DNA from: Hydractinia symbiolongicarpus
Taxonomy: Eukaryota; Cnidaria; Hydrozoa; Anthoathecata; Hydractiniidae
Length of the DNA stretch: 64,000 nucleotides
Assembly: GCF_029227915.1 (NCBI RefSeq)
Contig: NC_079875.1
Coordinates: 23,493,001 to 23,557,000, forward strand
Direction of reading: 5' to 3'
Below are positions 12,134-23,955 of the stretch, piece after piece. The notes under the pieces were generated by a model. It saw nothing but the letters and a program-made list of their open reading frames with translations, had not been told where the DNA came from and ran no database searches. Position numbers and translations under genes: made by a program. Within the stretch, counting starts at the first letter, position 1. The number at the start of each line of letters is the position of its first letter.

Positions 12134-13096
12134 AAACGCAACAATATCAAGATTTAAATTGGTAATTTGTCCAAATTTTTGGGAAACTCCTTTGGAAAGG
12201 AATAACGCAACAGCTTCTTCCTGAATATTCAATAATGTGTCTGAGAGATTCATTGTTATGCACCGCACACCACCACCTGTGTTACGTCTGACTTGCATAT
12301 AAATTTCAGATCTTCTTGGGCGATGCTTCCAACCAATATGAACCAACTTGTTTGTAGTTATTTCTGGTTTGGGTTTTTTGAATACCCGATCTACACCACT
12401 CTCTTTGACAGTTCTCCCTAATATTCGTTTCTTTTCATCACTATCAACAAGATCAATGGTCTGAGGTATCGTCATAACAAACACTTTTAAACAAATAATA
12501 TGGCCCTTCTCGGTAAGGCCTAGCTGTTCTAAATCTTTTGACGTAGATTGATACACAGCTTTCTCATCCATCTGAACAACAAAATATAATATATATATGC
12601 ATGTAAATTGACACACAAAATGGTCATGCAGATATTTTAGAGGGAATTAAAGGGCCGACAACAAAAAATATTTGTCACACTTTGCAGAAATTTTCTATCC
12701 CGAACCATGACAAAAGCTATTTGTAGCAGGCCCTAACAGGCCACAAAAATTTTTGGCTTTTAGTCAGAAAAATATTTAAGCAGAGATTCCATCTCTTAAG
12801 AAAACATGGGACAGTATTTGAAGTATATTATTAAAGTAATGAATTGAATGCTAGCTAGCTACTAGTGTAAAATAGCTAGCTATAGATATAGCTTTAAAGG
12901 CCTTGCCTTGTTTCTGCGGAAATTATTGACAACTTCATCCGCAACACCCCTTTTCTTTAAATATTGACACACCTGCAAGAAAAATGAAAAAGTATGTAGA
13001 AGTATAAACATGTCAGTGGTACTGTAATCAACACTAAAGTCTGAAAATACGTCGCACCTTTTCCACACTTTCATTTTCATCTTCATTGTCAGCCAT
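12134..13096 (-). CDS. SAM-domain protein, 5' three exons (3' end not found)
   Basis: Three exons join in frame. Exon 1 (13096-13058) encodes 13 acidic residues from an ATG. Exon 2 (12972-12907, 22 codons) is preceded by TTTTTCTTGCAG. Exon 3 begins at 12571 after TTGTTGTTCAG. The joined product reads [53 protein letters not shown]. This has the helix pattern of a sterile alpha motif (SAM) domain, including the conserved L-x-x-LGL-x-x-x-G signature near its end; SAM domains mediate protein-protein oligomerisation. Residues after about 75 form a second block, KLVHIGW...[11 protein letters not shown] followed by an amphipathic stretch, which recalls the N-terminal region of large HECT-like predicted proteins of fish and corals (weak inference). 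Intron 2 appears to start with GC (AACAAG|GCAAGG). Exon 3 probably stops at a GTATCT donor (12133-12132), before the TA run. No downstream exon was recognised, so it may be truncated. Confidence 0.7.
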
Positions 13097-13169
13097 CTTA
13101 CTTGTTTATATAAAAGCGGGAGTTGAATCTTTTTAGCCAATAAAAATACGTATCTCTAAAGTTCACTCC

Positions 13170-13495
13170 ATCTTAGAGCAATTAACTCGCATCTAGCACT
13201 TGATAACTGACATTGCCACTTACTAAAAACGTGCACTTGATAACTGGCACTGCTACTTAGTAACTCGCACTTGACAACTGTCATTGCTACTTAGTAACTG
13301 GCACTTGATAACTTACACTGCCACTTAGCAACTCGCACTCACTAACGCGATGCTACTTAGTAACTGGCACTTATTAACTGGCACTGCAAGTTAGTAACTG
13401 GCACTGCGAGTTAGTAACTGGCACTGCGAGTTAGTAACTGGCACTGCGAGTTAGTAACTTGCACTTAATAACTGGCACTGCTAGTTAGTAATTGG
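13170..13495. repeat. ~21-bp minisatellite upstream of the SAM gene
   Basis: About fourteen degenerate units of the form GTAACTGGCACTGCGAGTTA, alternating with GATAACTGGCACTGCTACTTA-type variants. Units at 13376-13460 are near identical; those to the left are diverged. It begins within about 75 bp of the start codon of the minus-strand SAM gene, so it occupies its likely promoter or 5' UTR region. Any effect on expression is inference. Confidence 0.9.
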
Positions 13496-14580
13496 CGCAA
13501 AATCATTTTTACAAATAAATAAATGGTATTTTGGGACTCTGAAACATTGATAACGCATGCATTTAACAAATGTCACATATGGGCCACGGTACAATCACCA
13601 CACCAATGAGAGAAACAATCATCGTGATATCTACTAAAATATTTTATTTTAGGAAATTCATTGACCGTGACTTTTGTGTAACCCTTCAGTACTATTAACC
13701 CGCAAGTCGTGACTTCTTAATTACCAGTTTCAAGAAAGTGGTAAAAACCTAGCATGAAATTCTTAATCGAATAAAAGAACTTTCTACAACAAAATCATCC
13801 GTTTCTTTCGATCCTGTCAATGTTTATTATCATCCGTTATTCCGATAATATGTTTTTTTTTTTTTTAGAAGAACACAAGTAAGAGCATATAAAGCTATGC
13901 GAATAGCATCCATCTTACGGTCATGTCGGATCGGCAATTCTATACATGCGACCAAAGTACATACCAGCTCTTTCAAAATATCTATATGAAAGAAACTGTG
14001 CTATGAAGGTGTGCTTCCAGATGACTATCAAAATAGCACCGAGATACACTAGTGTATTTGTGAAGATATCTCAAATATATTTGTCGAAAATTTCAGGTTG
14101 TCTGGATATTGTTGGTAGGGAGAAAGTAAATACCAAAACTAAAAAGTATTATTTCACAGAAATGTTACGCGTAACGAATAATGAAGTTTTTGTCTCATGA
14201 TTTTGTGGAACATCGTAACTATGCATACGAGATGCACCACGCTTAAAAGGTGTAGAATTTTCGCTTTTTTCATGAATTATGTTTTGATGAGAAAAGGATT
14301 ACTCTCTAACGACATGTTTAGACAGTTTTACCAATTTTACTCCGCATGCTTTCCACACTTAATGTCATAAAACGTATTTTCGAAACGTAAGTTTTAGTTT
14401 AATGACTTTTCGCTTTTATTATAACAAGCCAGTAAGGAATTAATAATGACATTGTATCTTGTTTAAGTAACGAATTCATGACGCGGTTACTGATATCCCA
14501 CGACATTTTAATAATAAAAATTAAATAACCGGAACGATTTTAATTCTCCGTTTTTCTGAGATGAGCCACGTTCAGCTAGA
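13496..14580. other. No gene recognised
   Basis: AT-rich. A plus-strand frame at 13946-14200 (84 codons) has no recognisable domain. TTTTTTTTTTTTTT-type runs occur near 13852. Confidence 0.4.
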
Positions 14581-14599
14581 GAGAAGAGTGCTTAACTAT

Positions 14600-14933
14600 T
14601 AAGAAGAAAAAAATGGAACTGACAGTGGCTGGGTAGAAGTTTGTAAGCCTTTGGTAAGTTGTTTTTATTGATTTGCTATCTATTTTTTTTATCTTTTTAT
14701 TATTATTTTTTATTATTGTTTACCTGATTTAAACAATGCTGTACTTTTTTGTAGGCTTGCAAAGTAAAGAAACTTATACATTAAGAAAAAAAAGATATTG
14801 TCAGGCAGAACGATGGTAAGTGAAATTTTTGAAATCTGGATGATTTTTACAATTGTTGTAAGTTAAACTAGCTATCTCACATTTCTAGTTCCGTTCACAA
14901 GCATTTTACGGTGAAGTAGAAAAAAAGTTGTAG
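14600..14933 (+). other. Possible spliced transcript with three short exons
   Basis: Strong splice-like signals occur in the right order on the plus strand: donor TTG|GTAAGTT at 14653/14654, acceptor TACTTTTTTGTAG| ending at 14754, donor ATG|GTAAGTG at 14815/14816, and acceptor TTTCTAG| ending at 14888. The middle exon is 61 bp and ends exactly with an ATG. Joining it to the third exon gives only 15 codons before TAG. An upstream exon also contains an 8-codon frame ending in TAG. If real, this is a 5' UTR, a very small peptide gene or a non-coding RNA. Splice-like sites arise often by chance in such DNA, hence the low confidence. Confidence 0.2.
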
Positions 14934-15364
14934 AGGGTGGAATCGAGGATTCTGGATTGCAGTATGTGATTTTTACTTTTTTAATATATTACATATCGTT
15001 CGCTGTGAACCAGTACGTGCTCGTTAAACTGCAAGCTGTAATACACTTAAACATATACCTTATTAAGTTTTATATACTATTTATACCGTTTGCAAAGATT
15101 TTGCGCGTGTGTGAATATTTGTACATTATGTAGAATAGCTTTAGTACCGTTTTGTATGGCTGTCAAATACTTAACCAACTCTCAAACTGCAATATCTGTG
15201 TAGGTGAGGTAGGCGCACCAGTAGCTGTACCGTTTGTCTGTAAAAGGTTTTAAAAAGGTTTTATTATTTTATCAATCTTCATATTAAGTATAAAAGACAA
15301 ATAAATTAATAGAATATTAAATATTAAAAGACAAATGGTCACAATTTACAAAGTGTATTATTGT

Positions 15365-15640
15365 CTGGTGGAAATAAAACCTTCGACCGAGTGCAATTCG
15401 AACCAGGGACCTTTGGGTCTGCCAACTAAACCCCCAACTGTGCTCGATCCAGTAGTGAGGGAAAAGGCAGTTGCAGACTCGCCCCACTATCGGACTGACT
15501 AGTAATAGTCACGTGGCTTAAAGTGCCTACTTCGTGACCCCAAGTTCTGGACACAATTTGGTCTTATCCACCCCTCCACATTTCCGCAACCTCTGGAATT
15601 AAATTGCACGCACATAGCGACCTTCAGCTGATGGGTCACA
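15365..15640 (-). mobile_element. SINE-like relic with tRNA-like segment (tentative)
   Basis: A G+C-richer island in AT-rich DNA. On the minus strand a box-B-like GGTTCGAATTGC (15404-15393) lies about 25 bp after a box-A-like TAGTTGGCAGACC (15428-15416). The spacing is short for a functional tRNA promoter and box B is imperfect. AT-rich sequence with repeated AAAAGACAAAT follows on the 3' side (15280-15350), as a SINE tail might. No target duplication was identified. It could equally be a fragment of another repeat. Confidence 0.35.
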
Positions 15641-17264
15641 AACTTACATTTTATGTGTCAAATTCTGTGTTTCACTTTTTCCACCTCGGGTTTGTTGTTT
15701 AAGGTTGACAACGCAAATTTAATATTTTTCATTCTGGTAATGGCTATTCCTAAAGAAGGAAGCTTTACAAACAGCCGGAAATTTCATCCAGACAAAGTAC
15801 GAAGTAAGTCAGTGGCAACGGCTTACTTGTTTTATTTTTCTGAATTAAAATTGAAAAAGAACTAATATAAATATATTCTTTATGCATTTTCCATAAGAAG
15901 AAAATGTTAATGATTTCTGACCAGGTTTCCTGCATGCACATATTTGACGTTTCGAAGGATCACAGAGAGCATTAGAGTTCTATCAGATCGAACAGTATTG
16001 ACCAAACAACTAGCAAATTTAAAAAAGGGAAGCAAGGCACAAAACCATTCACAATGAAAGCGAACGCTTTACCATAGCGTATGAGTCAGTGTATTATTTT
16101 GTAAAATTTCCTCTATAATGCATTATAACCCTAAATAATGCATCATACCTGGTAAACAAAAAATCCCATTCACTGCTATATTACCGAAGCACAAAGTATT
16201 TCTATTTCTCTATGACATTAAATTGACAGTTAAATTTTTAATTTGAACGTTTTTCACGAATGTCATAAAAACTCAGGATAGGTAGCGAAATTATTTTTTT
16301 TCTTTTTTACTTTTATGCATGGTGGATATTAAATAACTTTCCGGTAGGAAGTTATACTACAACCCTCCATAATGTAACATTTCTTGGCCTAAACTCTATA
16401 CCCGTAGAGGATGTGACAGGTTCAATGGACTTGAACACACTGTCGGTTGAATCATAAAATGGCTCCTTTAACAACGCATCCACCAAGTCCAATGAAGCAT
16501 TTTCCAGTAAAAGCAAATCTACTCAGTGTAATGAGTGCCCAGAGCATACAAGGAAACACACAACTTACAAAATATCTTTCCATATTCCGTGTTCTACAAC
16601 ATAATTGATTGATAATTGGTCGTGAAAGATTTCCCTAACTGGTCAATGGTTTCGCTTTTTTAGATTTTGAATCTACAGTTATTATGGGACCTCTACAATT
16701 TCTATGTTCCTAAGAAGAAGATGCTTTAAATTTAATTTTTCCTTCAGCTCAGCAAATTCTGTCATATTATAATGGAATGCGAGGCCGATTTAAAAGCTTT
16801 GTCAAATGGAAAAATAACAGCTTTTAGAAACTCATGGTGATACATTAATATATAATTATGCTTTAAAGTCATATCTTACACATTATTTTTTATAAGTTAT
16901 TTTTTATTGTTGTTTCACATTACACGAAATTCCATGATTTTGATCCTCTGTACAAACGAATATCACCTTAATACATTCTTAATGTTTTGTAATAAAATTT
17001 TTGCGCGTTTTTCATATTTTGTTAAAGCGTATTTCGAATAAAAACTGAAACAGCACTATCTGAAAAAGGTTCTTTTATTGAAACAAGTTAAAATTGATTT
17101 AAATGTGTTTTATTTGTTATAGGCTAAATTTAAAATAAAAAGAAAAAATTTTCTCCGAGCTTACTAATGGTGAAAATGCAAATTAAAGTATTTCTAAATT
17201 AATAAATCTTAAATTAAAAAAAAATGTAGCTGTCCATGTTGCTACACTTCATTTAGGTTACTAT
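15641..17264. other. No gene recognised
   Basis: AT-rich sequence with scattered short frames (for example 15653-15865, plus) that show no domain, signal peptide or splice context. Nothing supported. Confidence 0.45.
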
Positions 17265-17597
17265 TCAATATAAGGAAGTAATTTTGCAGCATTTTTCTCT
17301 CTGTAGCACTTCACAACGCTCATAGTACGTCCACGAATATTGAGCAAACCACTGTCGTATTTCGTAGCCTGTTTCAAACACGCCATTATTCCTAATCAGT
17401 GAATAATCTAATTTTGCAGAAAAAAAGTATTTCAACCATTTCTTCTCTGTGTGACAACGGGTTTTCTTCACGGAAGTTATTGTCTTCACTGAAGTTATTG
17501 AAAAATGCGTTATAACGTGGCAGTAAGTAAGAGACAGAAAAATTAATATAAAAATTAATGATGACGTAAAAAAGTGCCTAACATAACTACTAAGCAT
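17265..17597 (-). CDS. Hypothetical small secreted-protein-like frame, 110 codons
   Basis: An uninterrupted minus-strand frame starting MLSSYVRHFFTSSLIFILI and continuing FLSLTYCH resembles a signal peptide with a hydrophobic core at residues 10-25. The remainder is basic to neutral, has five cysteines (one CC pair near the C-terminus), a repeated ITSV motif and an aromatic-rich stretch around GYEIRQWFAQYSWTYYERCE. It matches no family I recognise, has no visible splice partners, and this length is only modestly above what AT-rich noise gives. Alternative: chance frame. Confidence 0.22.
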   Translation of the reverse strand: MLSSYVRHFFTSSLIFILIFLSLTYCHVITHFSITSVKTITSVKKTRCHTEKKWLKYFFSAKLDYSLIRNNGVFETGYEIRQWFAQYSWTYYERCEVLQREKCCKITSLY

Positions 17598-18829
17598 AGG
17601 GATGAAAAAATTGTGTAAAAATAAAAGTTAAATTGCGTATTCACTTACCAACTTACCTGAGAATATAAAAAGTAATAACGTATGTAATGACATATGATGG
17701 TGTAAAAAAATTCTCACCTAACATCGCTTCCTTTTTGTACGTAGGCTTTCCATGGTTTGCAATCCAATGTCTTTCATTTATTTGGATTTTAAATAATGAG
17801 GTTTAATATGTCCTGCGACCGCAACTACATAGGGATTAAAAATTTATGTAATAATAAAAGTTGTGGGATAAAGCAATTTTTTTGCATTTAACTGAAAAAT
17901 TCTGGAGGGCTAGGCTATGCAATTTTTTCTAATTCAAATCAACGATGCAAAGAGACAGTTCTTTGTTTTTTATAAGTGTAAACTGGCTGCGTTTACAATT
18001 GGTAAAAGTTCTTTTACGTCACAACATGTACTCACTGAGAGTTGCTGTGTATATAATGGAAGTATGCTCTGAACTGGCTTTGTCAAGTTGCAGAAGCATC
18101 TATATTAAAAAAATAAAAGTAACACACGAAAGTGTAAGTTGACAATGCTGCGCTGTCTGTCATGCAGAACACTTTTTGCAATGCATTGCACAAAACCATG
18201 TAAATAAAAAAATTCTTGCAAACTTTTTGCAAACTATTTGCAAGTTGAGGCACTTTTACTTGCTTGTCTGATAAAGTTTGTCCGTACTATGCAACACGCT
18301 TTGTAGAACTCTAGGCGATGCTGTAATTGTCCCACTTTAAGTTGCGGCACAATCAGATTTGCGAAAACTGTGGCAACATATACATTGAACATGATCATAG
18401 AAAGAGGTAAAATCATTACCAAGGCACCGGTGACGTGGTCACAGTTTGCCACGTATGTATTGTCATTTCAGCGCCACATATACAGACAGCGATATAGCGC
18501 AATTTAATACCTTCTGCCATGTCACGAAAATTAAGAACACAGGCACAAATGTCAAAGCCGATATACAGTTTTTCACAAGTTGGACCTTAAGCTTTTTTCA
18601 GCCGCAAGCAGAGCGAACTAGCGACGTACTTACAGTGACACAAAAGTGTAGAAAACTTTTACGGTTTTTCATCTTGTGACTTTCGGTGTAACGGTTGCAA
18701 CAATTCCTTAATTTTTTAAATACGCGTTTAAATATAGAAAATAGGAATATAGAAAATAGGAGTTATTTCCTTAAGTCAGGACTAATCTATTCGGTTCGGA
18801 ACAGGCAGATTGGTGATTGTCAGTAAAAT
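17598..18829. other. No gene recognised
   Basis: Short opposite-strand frames at 17945-18142, 18234-18452 and 18446-18679 overlap or abut without domains. A slightly G+C-richer patch at 18420-18690 may be an old repeat. Confidence 0.4.
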
Positions 18830-19070
18830 ACCTTTAAACTCCAATATCTATCCTATACATATTTTTATTAGCTTTTCACCCTCTATATAACAGAGGCAAC
18901 AGGTATACAAGTACTTTAGTAAATGTTTGCTGATTCAGCAAAACTTTTAATGCCTTATATCTTAACTGCTCGTCAAAAGCACATGATTCTATGCATTTTT
19001 CGCAACATGTAGAGCATTTCAAACTTTACATCAACCTCTGCATGTGCCAAAAAACCTACAGTAATGAATA
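18830..19070. repeat. Diverged copy of the Helitron-internal subrepeat
   Basis: Contains ATAACAGAGGCAACAGGTAT and TCTTAACTGCTCGTCAAAAG followed by CACATGATTCTATGCAT. The same order of motifs occurs twice at 28.9-29.1 kb and twice at 31.6-31.8 kb inside Helitron-like sequence. No Helitron terminus was recognised here, so it is a decayed fragment. Confidence 0.6.
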
Positions 19071-22000
19071 AACGACAAGTTTGGTCCAGCCCTGGTGTAT
19101 ACTTTTTCAGTTCACTCAGGCAAAAGAAATTTTAGACAACACATACGAAGAAAGTTTGTGAAATGCAATCCGCGCGTCTTGTTTTTGTTTCAAACACAAA
19201 ATTTTCTCCTGTTAGAAACATTGGTTGCCCGTTCATGGATGCTTTACTTTTTTTAAAAAGTTTTTAAGGTGAGAAAAAATTACTGTAAAATGTGAAAATG
19301 TGCTGTTTCTTATGGTGATTGTCGAAAAAAAGTGTTTTTATTTTTAGAACAATTCTGTATCCATAATCTTAATCTTGTATAAAAAATTTTTTTGTATTAT
19401 ATTTAGATGAAAAAAAAACACAACAACAATGGAATATCCGTGACAAGAAAGATCTGATCAGAGTGTCAATTCGTTATCTGCTAGTATAAAATGTTACTAT
19501 TGCTATTTTATAAAGATATTAAGACTGCTGGGTACAAGCAAGTAGATTGCAGTTGTGCAAGCGTTACATTACAACGGAGTTTTTAAATTACTGTGAAATC
19601 GCAATATGATCAGTTTAATAGCGTGTTTAACAGCTGTTGCCCATCACTAAACTTACTGGATGTGTGTTTTCCGTGTTGTTGGATACACACACGTTTATCA
19701 AAAGCAAAGCGATTTCAAGTCCTCTTTGCTGAATGATAATTTTGCGGAATAATTTTAAGTCACTATTACCGTTTGAATAGTGTTTTGGTGTTACCTAATC
19801 AATTCACAGTTATTCTGATGACACTTCAACTATTTACCGTTGACAAATGGTTCGGTCAAGTTTTGTAATAAACATTAGCAATTAAGGAAAAAAAATCTGT
19901 GTGGGAGAAAAAGGTGAAAAAAGTTTATTTTTGGAAAAATAGATATGTATTATTTTGAAAGCGAATGTGTTATTTTGAAATGTATTATTTTGAAAGCGAA
20001 GGTATAATCTAAGGCTGTCCGTTTTTGTTTCAACCCAAATTAATATTACTATAATAATTCTTTGTTGAATGAGTACTTCGTGGTGTTCTGTCATGCTCTT
20101 CAAACTTATTCAGCAAAATTACCGAGCTATCTACGTTTTTCTGCTTGTAGATATTTTCTTTCGACTAAAGTTTAACTGATTTTTTAAAACTTTAATATTT
20201 ACGAAATTAGTTAATCTTGTTTGTTCATTAGTTAACTACTTGTTATATCATAGCCTATGAGCTAATTTGTCCACGTTACATACAACTTGTAATTTATAGC
20301 ATGCCAGGAAATATATTTAATTGATGTGAAGTTTCGAGAACAGCATCCATAAACTGGAATAATCGGCAATCTGATATGAGTTATGCGTGTATTAAATGAA
20401 AATTACTTGAAGCGCGGACTGCATTTCACAAACATAAATATCAAGCATCAAAAAATAGTTAAAATTTAAATAATATTTTTCTATGTTTTTCTAGTTGATT
20501 AATGTTTAACTGTAAAAGTGGCGATACCACCACCTGATACACAGCCACTATTCAGTCACAAAACAAATCTTTTCTCCGTTAACAATGAAAGATGCAAACG
20601 AGACGTCGCGTTGGACCTTCTAGCCTTTCGCACTCGATAATAAATCCAGTTCACTTGTTGTTGCTTCCCCTTAGGCGAACTGTCGAAAAGTTCCGTGGAA
20701 AAATACGTCAACAAAGAAAATTCAATACTTAATATTTTTTAGATATTTGTCTACCGGCTACATTTGTGTAGAGCTAGACCGCTGATCAAAGTAACGTATA
20801 GAAACATGTGCTTTTGACGAGCGGTTAAGAAAATATTAGGGTATAAAAACTTCTCTCACGTCAGAAAAACTTCGATAATATGAACACATTTTTTAGAGCT
20901 GGCGAACTCAACCTGTCTGTTTTGAAACGGGTTGGTCAGAGACGTCAGTTACCTCAACTTATTTGGCATTAAAATAAGTGGATCGCTATAATACAAGCAT
21001 GCAGTATGTTGTAAAGCGGACACAACATATTGTTTCAGGTGTAAATAATTTTTAAAAATAACTTTTTCGCAACTTTTTTCCGAAAAAAAACACAGCTCAT
21101 AGCCTGCTGCTAACCCATCATACCAAAAACAGCCAGACTATATTTGTTTTATTTTTTGAAATAAAATCCGTAAAAATTCAAAAGTTCTTGGGACACCGGT
21201 ACTAATGCTTTATATATATACAGATAAAGCGTTTTATAAGTTGATTTTGCAGATTTTTAAGAGAGTCTTTGTACGAGAAGGTTGCCAAACTTTTGGCATA
21301 TTTTAAAATTTTATACTCTCTGCGCGTAGAGTTAATTTTATAATAATATTCAGAATAAAGCCAAAACCGATTTCACTTTATCTTTGCTTGGAAAATTTAA
21401 AAACACATAAATAATACACCAACCGCATCTTAACTAAGCGCTACGTTTGATGGATTGTCTTCTTCCTGAAGTTTTATTTAAAAAGCACAACAGCTTTGCG
21501 CTTTCGTTTTGGCAAAATCAAACCATTTATGCCGCAATACAGCTGTATGTAACGACGTATACACCCTTTTACGAAACAGTTGAAGACAGCCTACCAGTCC
21601 ACTCTCTTATCAAACTGATTAGCAACTTAAATAGAAGCTGGTGATGTAGCGATATCAATAAAAGTGCTATACAGGGCAGGACACGTAAGGGATGGTGGTG
21701 TAGGTGGACATGTTAGTGTTAATGGGCCTGAAGGTGTTAATGGAGTAGGAATATGGAATGATAAGCGGGAGAAATTGGTGTTAATTTGTTTAGTGGGTGG
21801 TGAAACGGGTAAGTATGTTGGTGAATTAGGATGTTACAAAGGAATGGCGGGTTGTTCTCTGTCTTTCCCCCTGTGCTGTATGTTTTTTTGCAATACCTAA
21901 AGGTCCGATGAATGTCAAAACTTTTGACCCCTGGCATTGAATGCAAAATATGCATAAGTACTCTGTTAATGTTCCAAAGATCAACTAGTCGATTATTCAA

Positions 22001-23665
22001 TTACTATAAAAACATACTTATTCCAATGTTTATATCTATCATTTTACCCTATATTCATTCCTATCATTTTACCCAAAATGACCGTTTTCGTATATAGCTA
22101 ATTTAAAAATTGGATCACTAAGAACAAATAGAGAAAAAAATATGACCGCATGTCAGTTTAAACTTGTAAATATGTGATTATGCAAGCAATTCATGAATTA
22201 TTTTATATATTGTAGTCTTCGAAGATTATTTCCGTCTGTTGTCAAATTTGAACTTAATTATTCGTTCACCTTGCTTCACAATATTAGCTAATTACCTCTT
22301 CTTAGTTATATTCCGGAAGCATAAAAAAGATATCAAAAGTGAACCAAATGTGAATGCTGTGTTACTGACTTCCTATTTGTATGCGTGTTTTCATTTTCGG
22401 CATGGTATCAGCTATTCCATATACAAAAATGAAATAAACTTATGAAATTCTTATATACTGGGTACTTAAGAGAATTATTGAAGTGTATTATGGACAGATG
22501 ATGACAAAATATATTTTACATTGTCGCTAACACAGGCAATAAAACAAATAAACTTGTTATTTGAGATCAAGCCTCCAAAAATTATCTTGTTAGTCTATAA
22601 AGGAAACTGGCACAGAATCTTTCTTCAATACCAAGTTCTGTACAAAGTTTACCTCCACGCGAGCCTCCTCATGTGCCTGCAAACATATTCTGAGCCATTC
22701 TGGTGGATTCTAAAAAATAAGATAATTGGTTTTACCTTTCGTATTTTTATGACGTAATTTATTGACTTTAAGTTGAATATTTTTTAATTAGTGGTAGAAC
22801 ATAGCGCACAGTGTAGTCAGTGATTAATTTACTTTTCTAGATATTATCGCTTTTATATACTAGAATTTTTAACATTTTTGTCATATCTGAAGTAAACCTT
22901 ATCGCTATTTTATTAGGAATATCAGAATTATTTTTAAATATTACAAACATTAAGCAGTGTAATTATCACATTGTTATAGTTTTGACAAAATATTTCATTC
23001 ATGATTAAATAATAAAAATTTCACTTGAAAGTAGCTACTAAAGTCCTAAATAGACAATCTAAAAGCCGCTTGCTTTCATTTGTTTAAATCGATTCGTTTG
23101 TAAAAACTTATTTGCGTAATTTTGACTAAAAGTAAAAATAAATACTTACTTCGAGCCAGGAGCCAGTCCTATAAATCGTGAGGAGGATCTAGCCTACATT
23201 AAAAATATAAAGGGTCATTATGAATTACTGACGATATGGTACAACAGCAAATTATTGCCGAAATTATTGCCAAAATTAGTTATGGCTATGAAAAGACTAT
23301 TCGTAATTTAAATTCAAAAAGTAACTAATTTATTAAACCTCCTTGATTAAATAGCCCAAGAACTTAAAAAAACTGTCTTTATAGAAAAACGTCACTGTTT
23401 TAATCTTGTAAAATACGAATGTTGTGTTTAAAAACCAAAACTAAATAGGTGTTAAAATTTTTATACGAATATTTTTACCTGAACTTTTATTGTATGCCGT
23501 GAAAGCAAAAGTAGATTTTGTATATTTCGTATGGGCATTATTACCAATTAATAGCTTTGGGCTTGTTATCGAGTAATAACTATTATAAGTTAAGAGTATT
23601 TTTCTAATTATAACCCATAAAAAAGGAGATTGTATAAAGCCACTAGTTTTTTTCAAAAGTTAAAT
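19071..23665. other. Long AT-rich stretch without recognisable genes
   Basis: Read on both strands without finding a domain, splice chain or transposon end. The plus-strand frame 21664-21900 lies in a GT-rich patch with a repeated GTTAATGG motif and reads Gly/Val-rich; the opposite strand is correspondingly Pro/His-rich; neither is recognisable. An ATTTTGAAA(T/G) motif is tandemly repeated at 19950-20000. Confidence 0.4.
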
Positions 23666-23667
23666 TC

Positions 23668-23870
23668 ATTGGGGAGGTCGAATTCACTCATTAATCAGAA
23701 ACAAAAACAAAGAAGAGATTGAATGTACTCAGAATAACAGGTTTTAAGAAGCAACAACATTGGGGAGATTGAATTCACCCATAAAAACAAATTTTCAAAG
23801 CAATAACAAAATTGAGAAAATTGAATTCACCCATAGAATAAAATTTTAAAGGCAACAAAACTAGAAAGAG
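23668..23870. repeat. ~48-bp degenerate tandem repeat
   Basis: Four units share (G/A)GA(G/A)ATTGAATTCACCCAT or close variants followed by an A-rich arm and a GCAACAA-like end, starting near 23671, 23714, 23762 and 23811. They lie just beyond the 3' end of R2-like copy 1, so they may be its 3' tail or the insertion target. Confidence 0.6.
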
Positions 23871-23955
23871 CTATATTTTAAAGAGTAACTTTTGTTAAAA
23901 CAGAATGGAGGAAACGGAAATCACTCTACATTCGCAACATTTTCTGTTAAAACAA

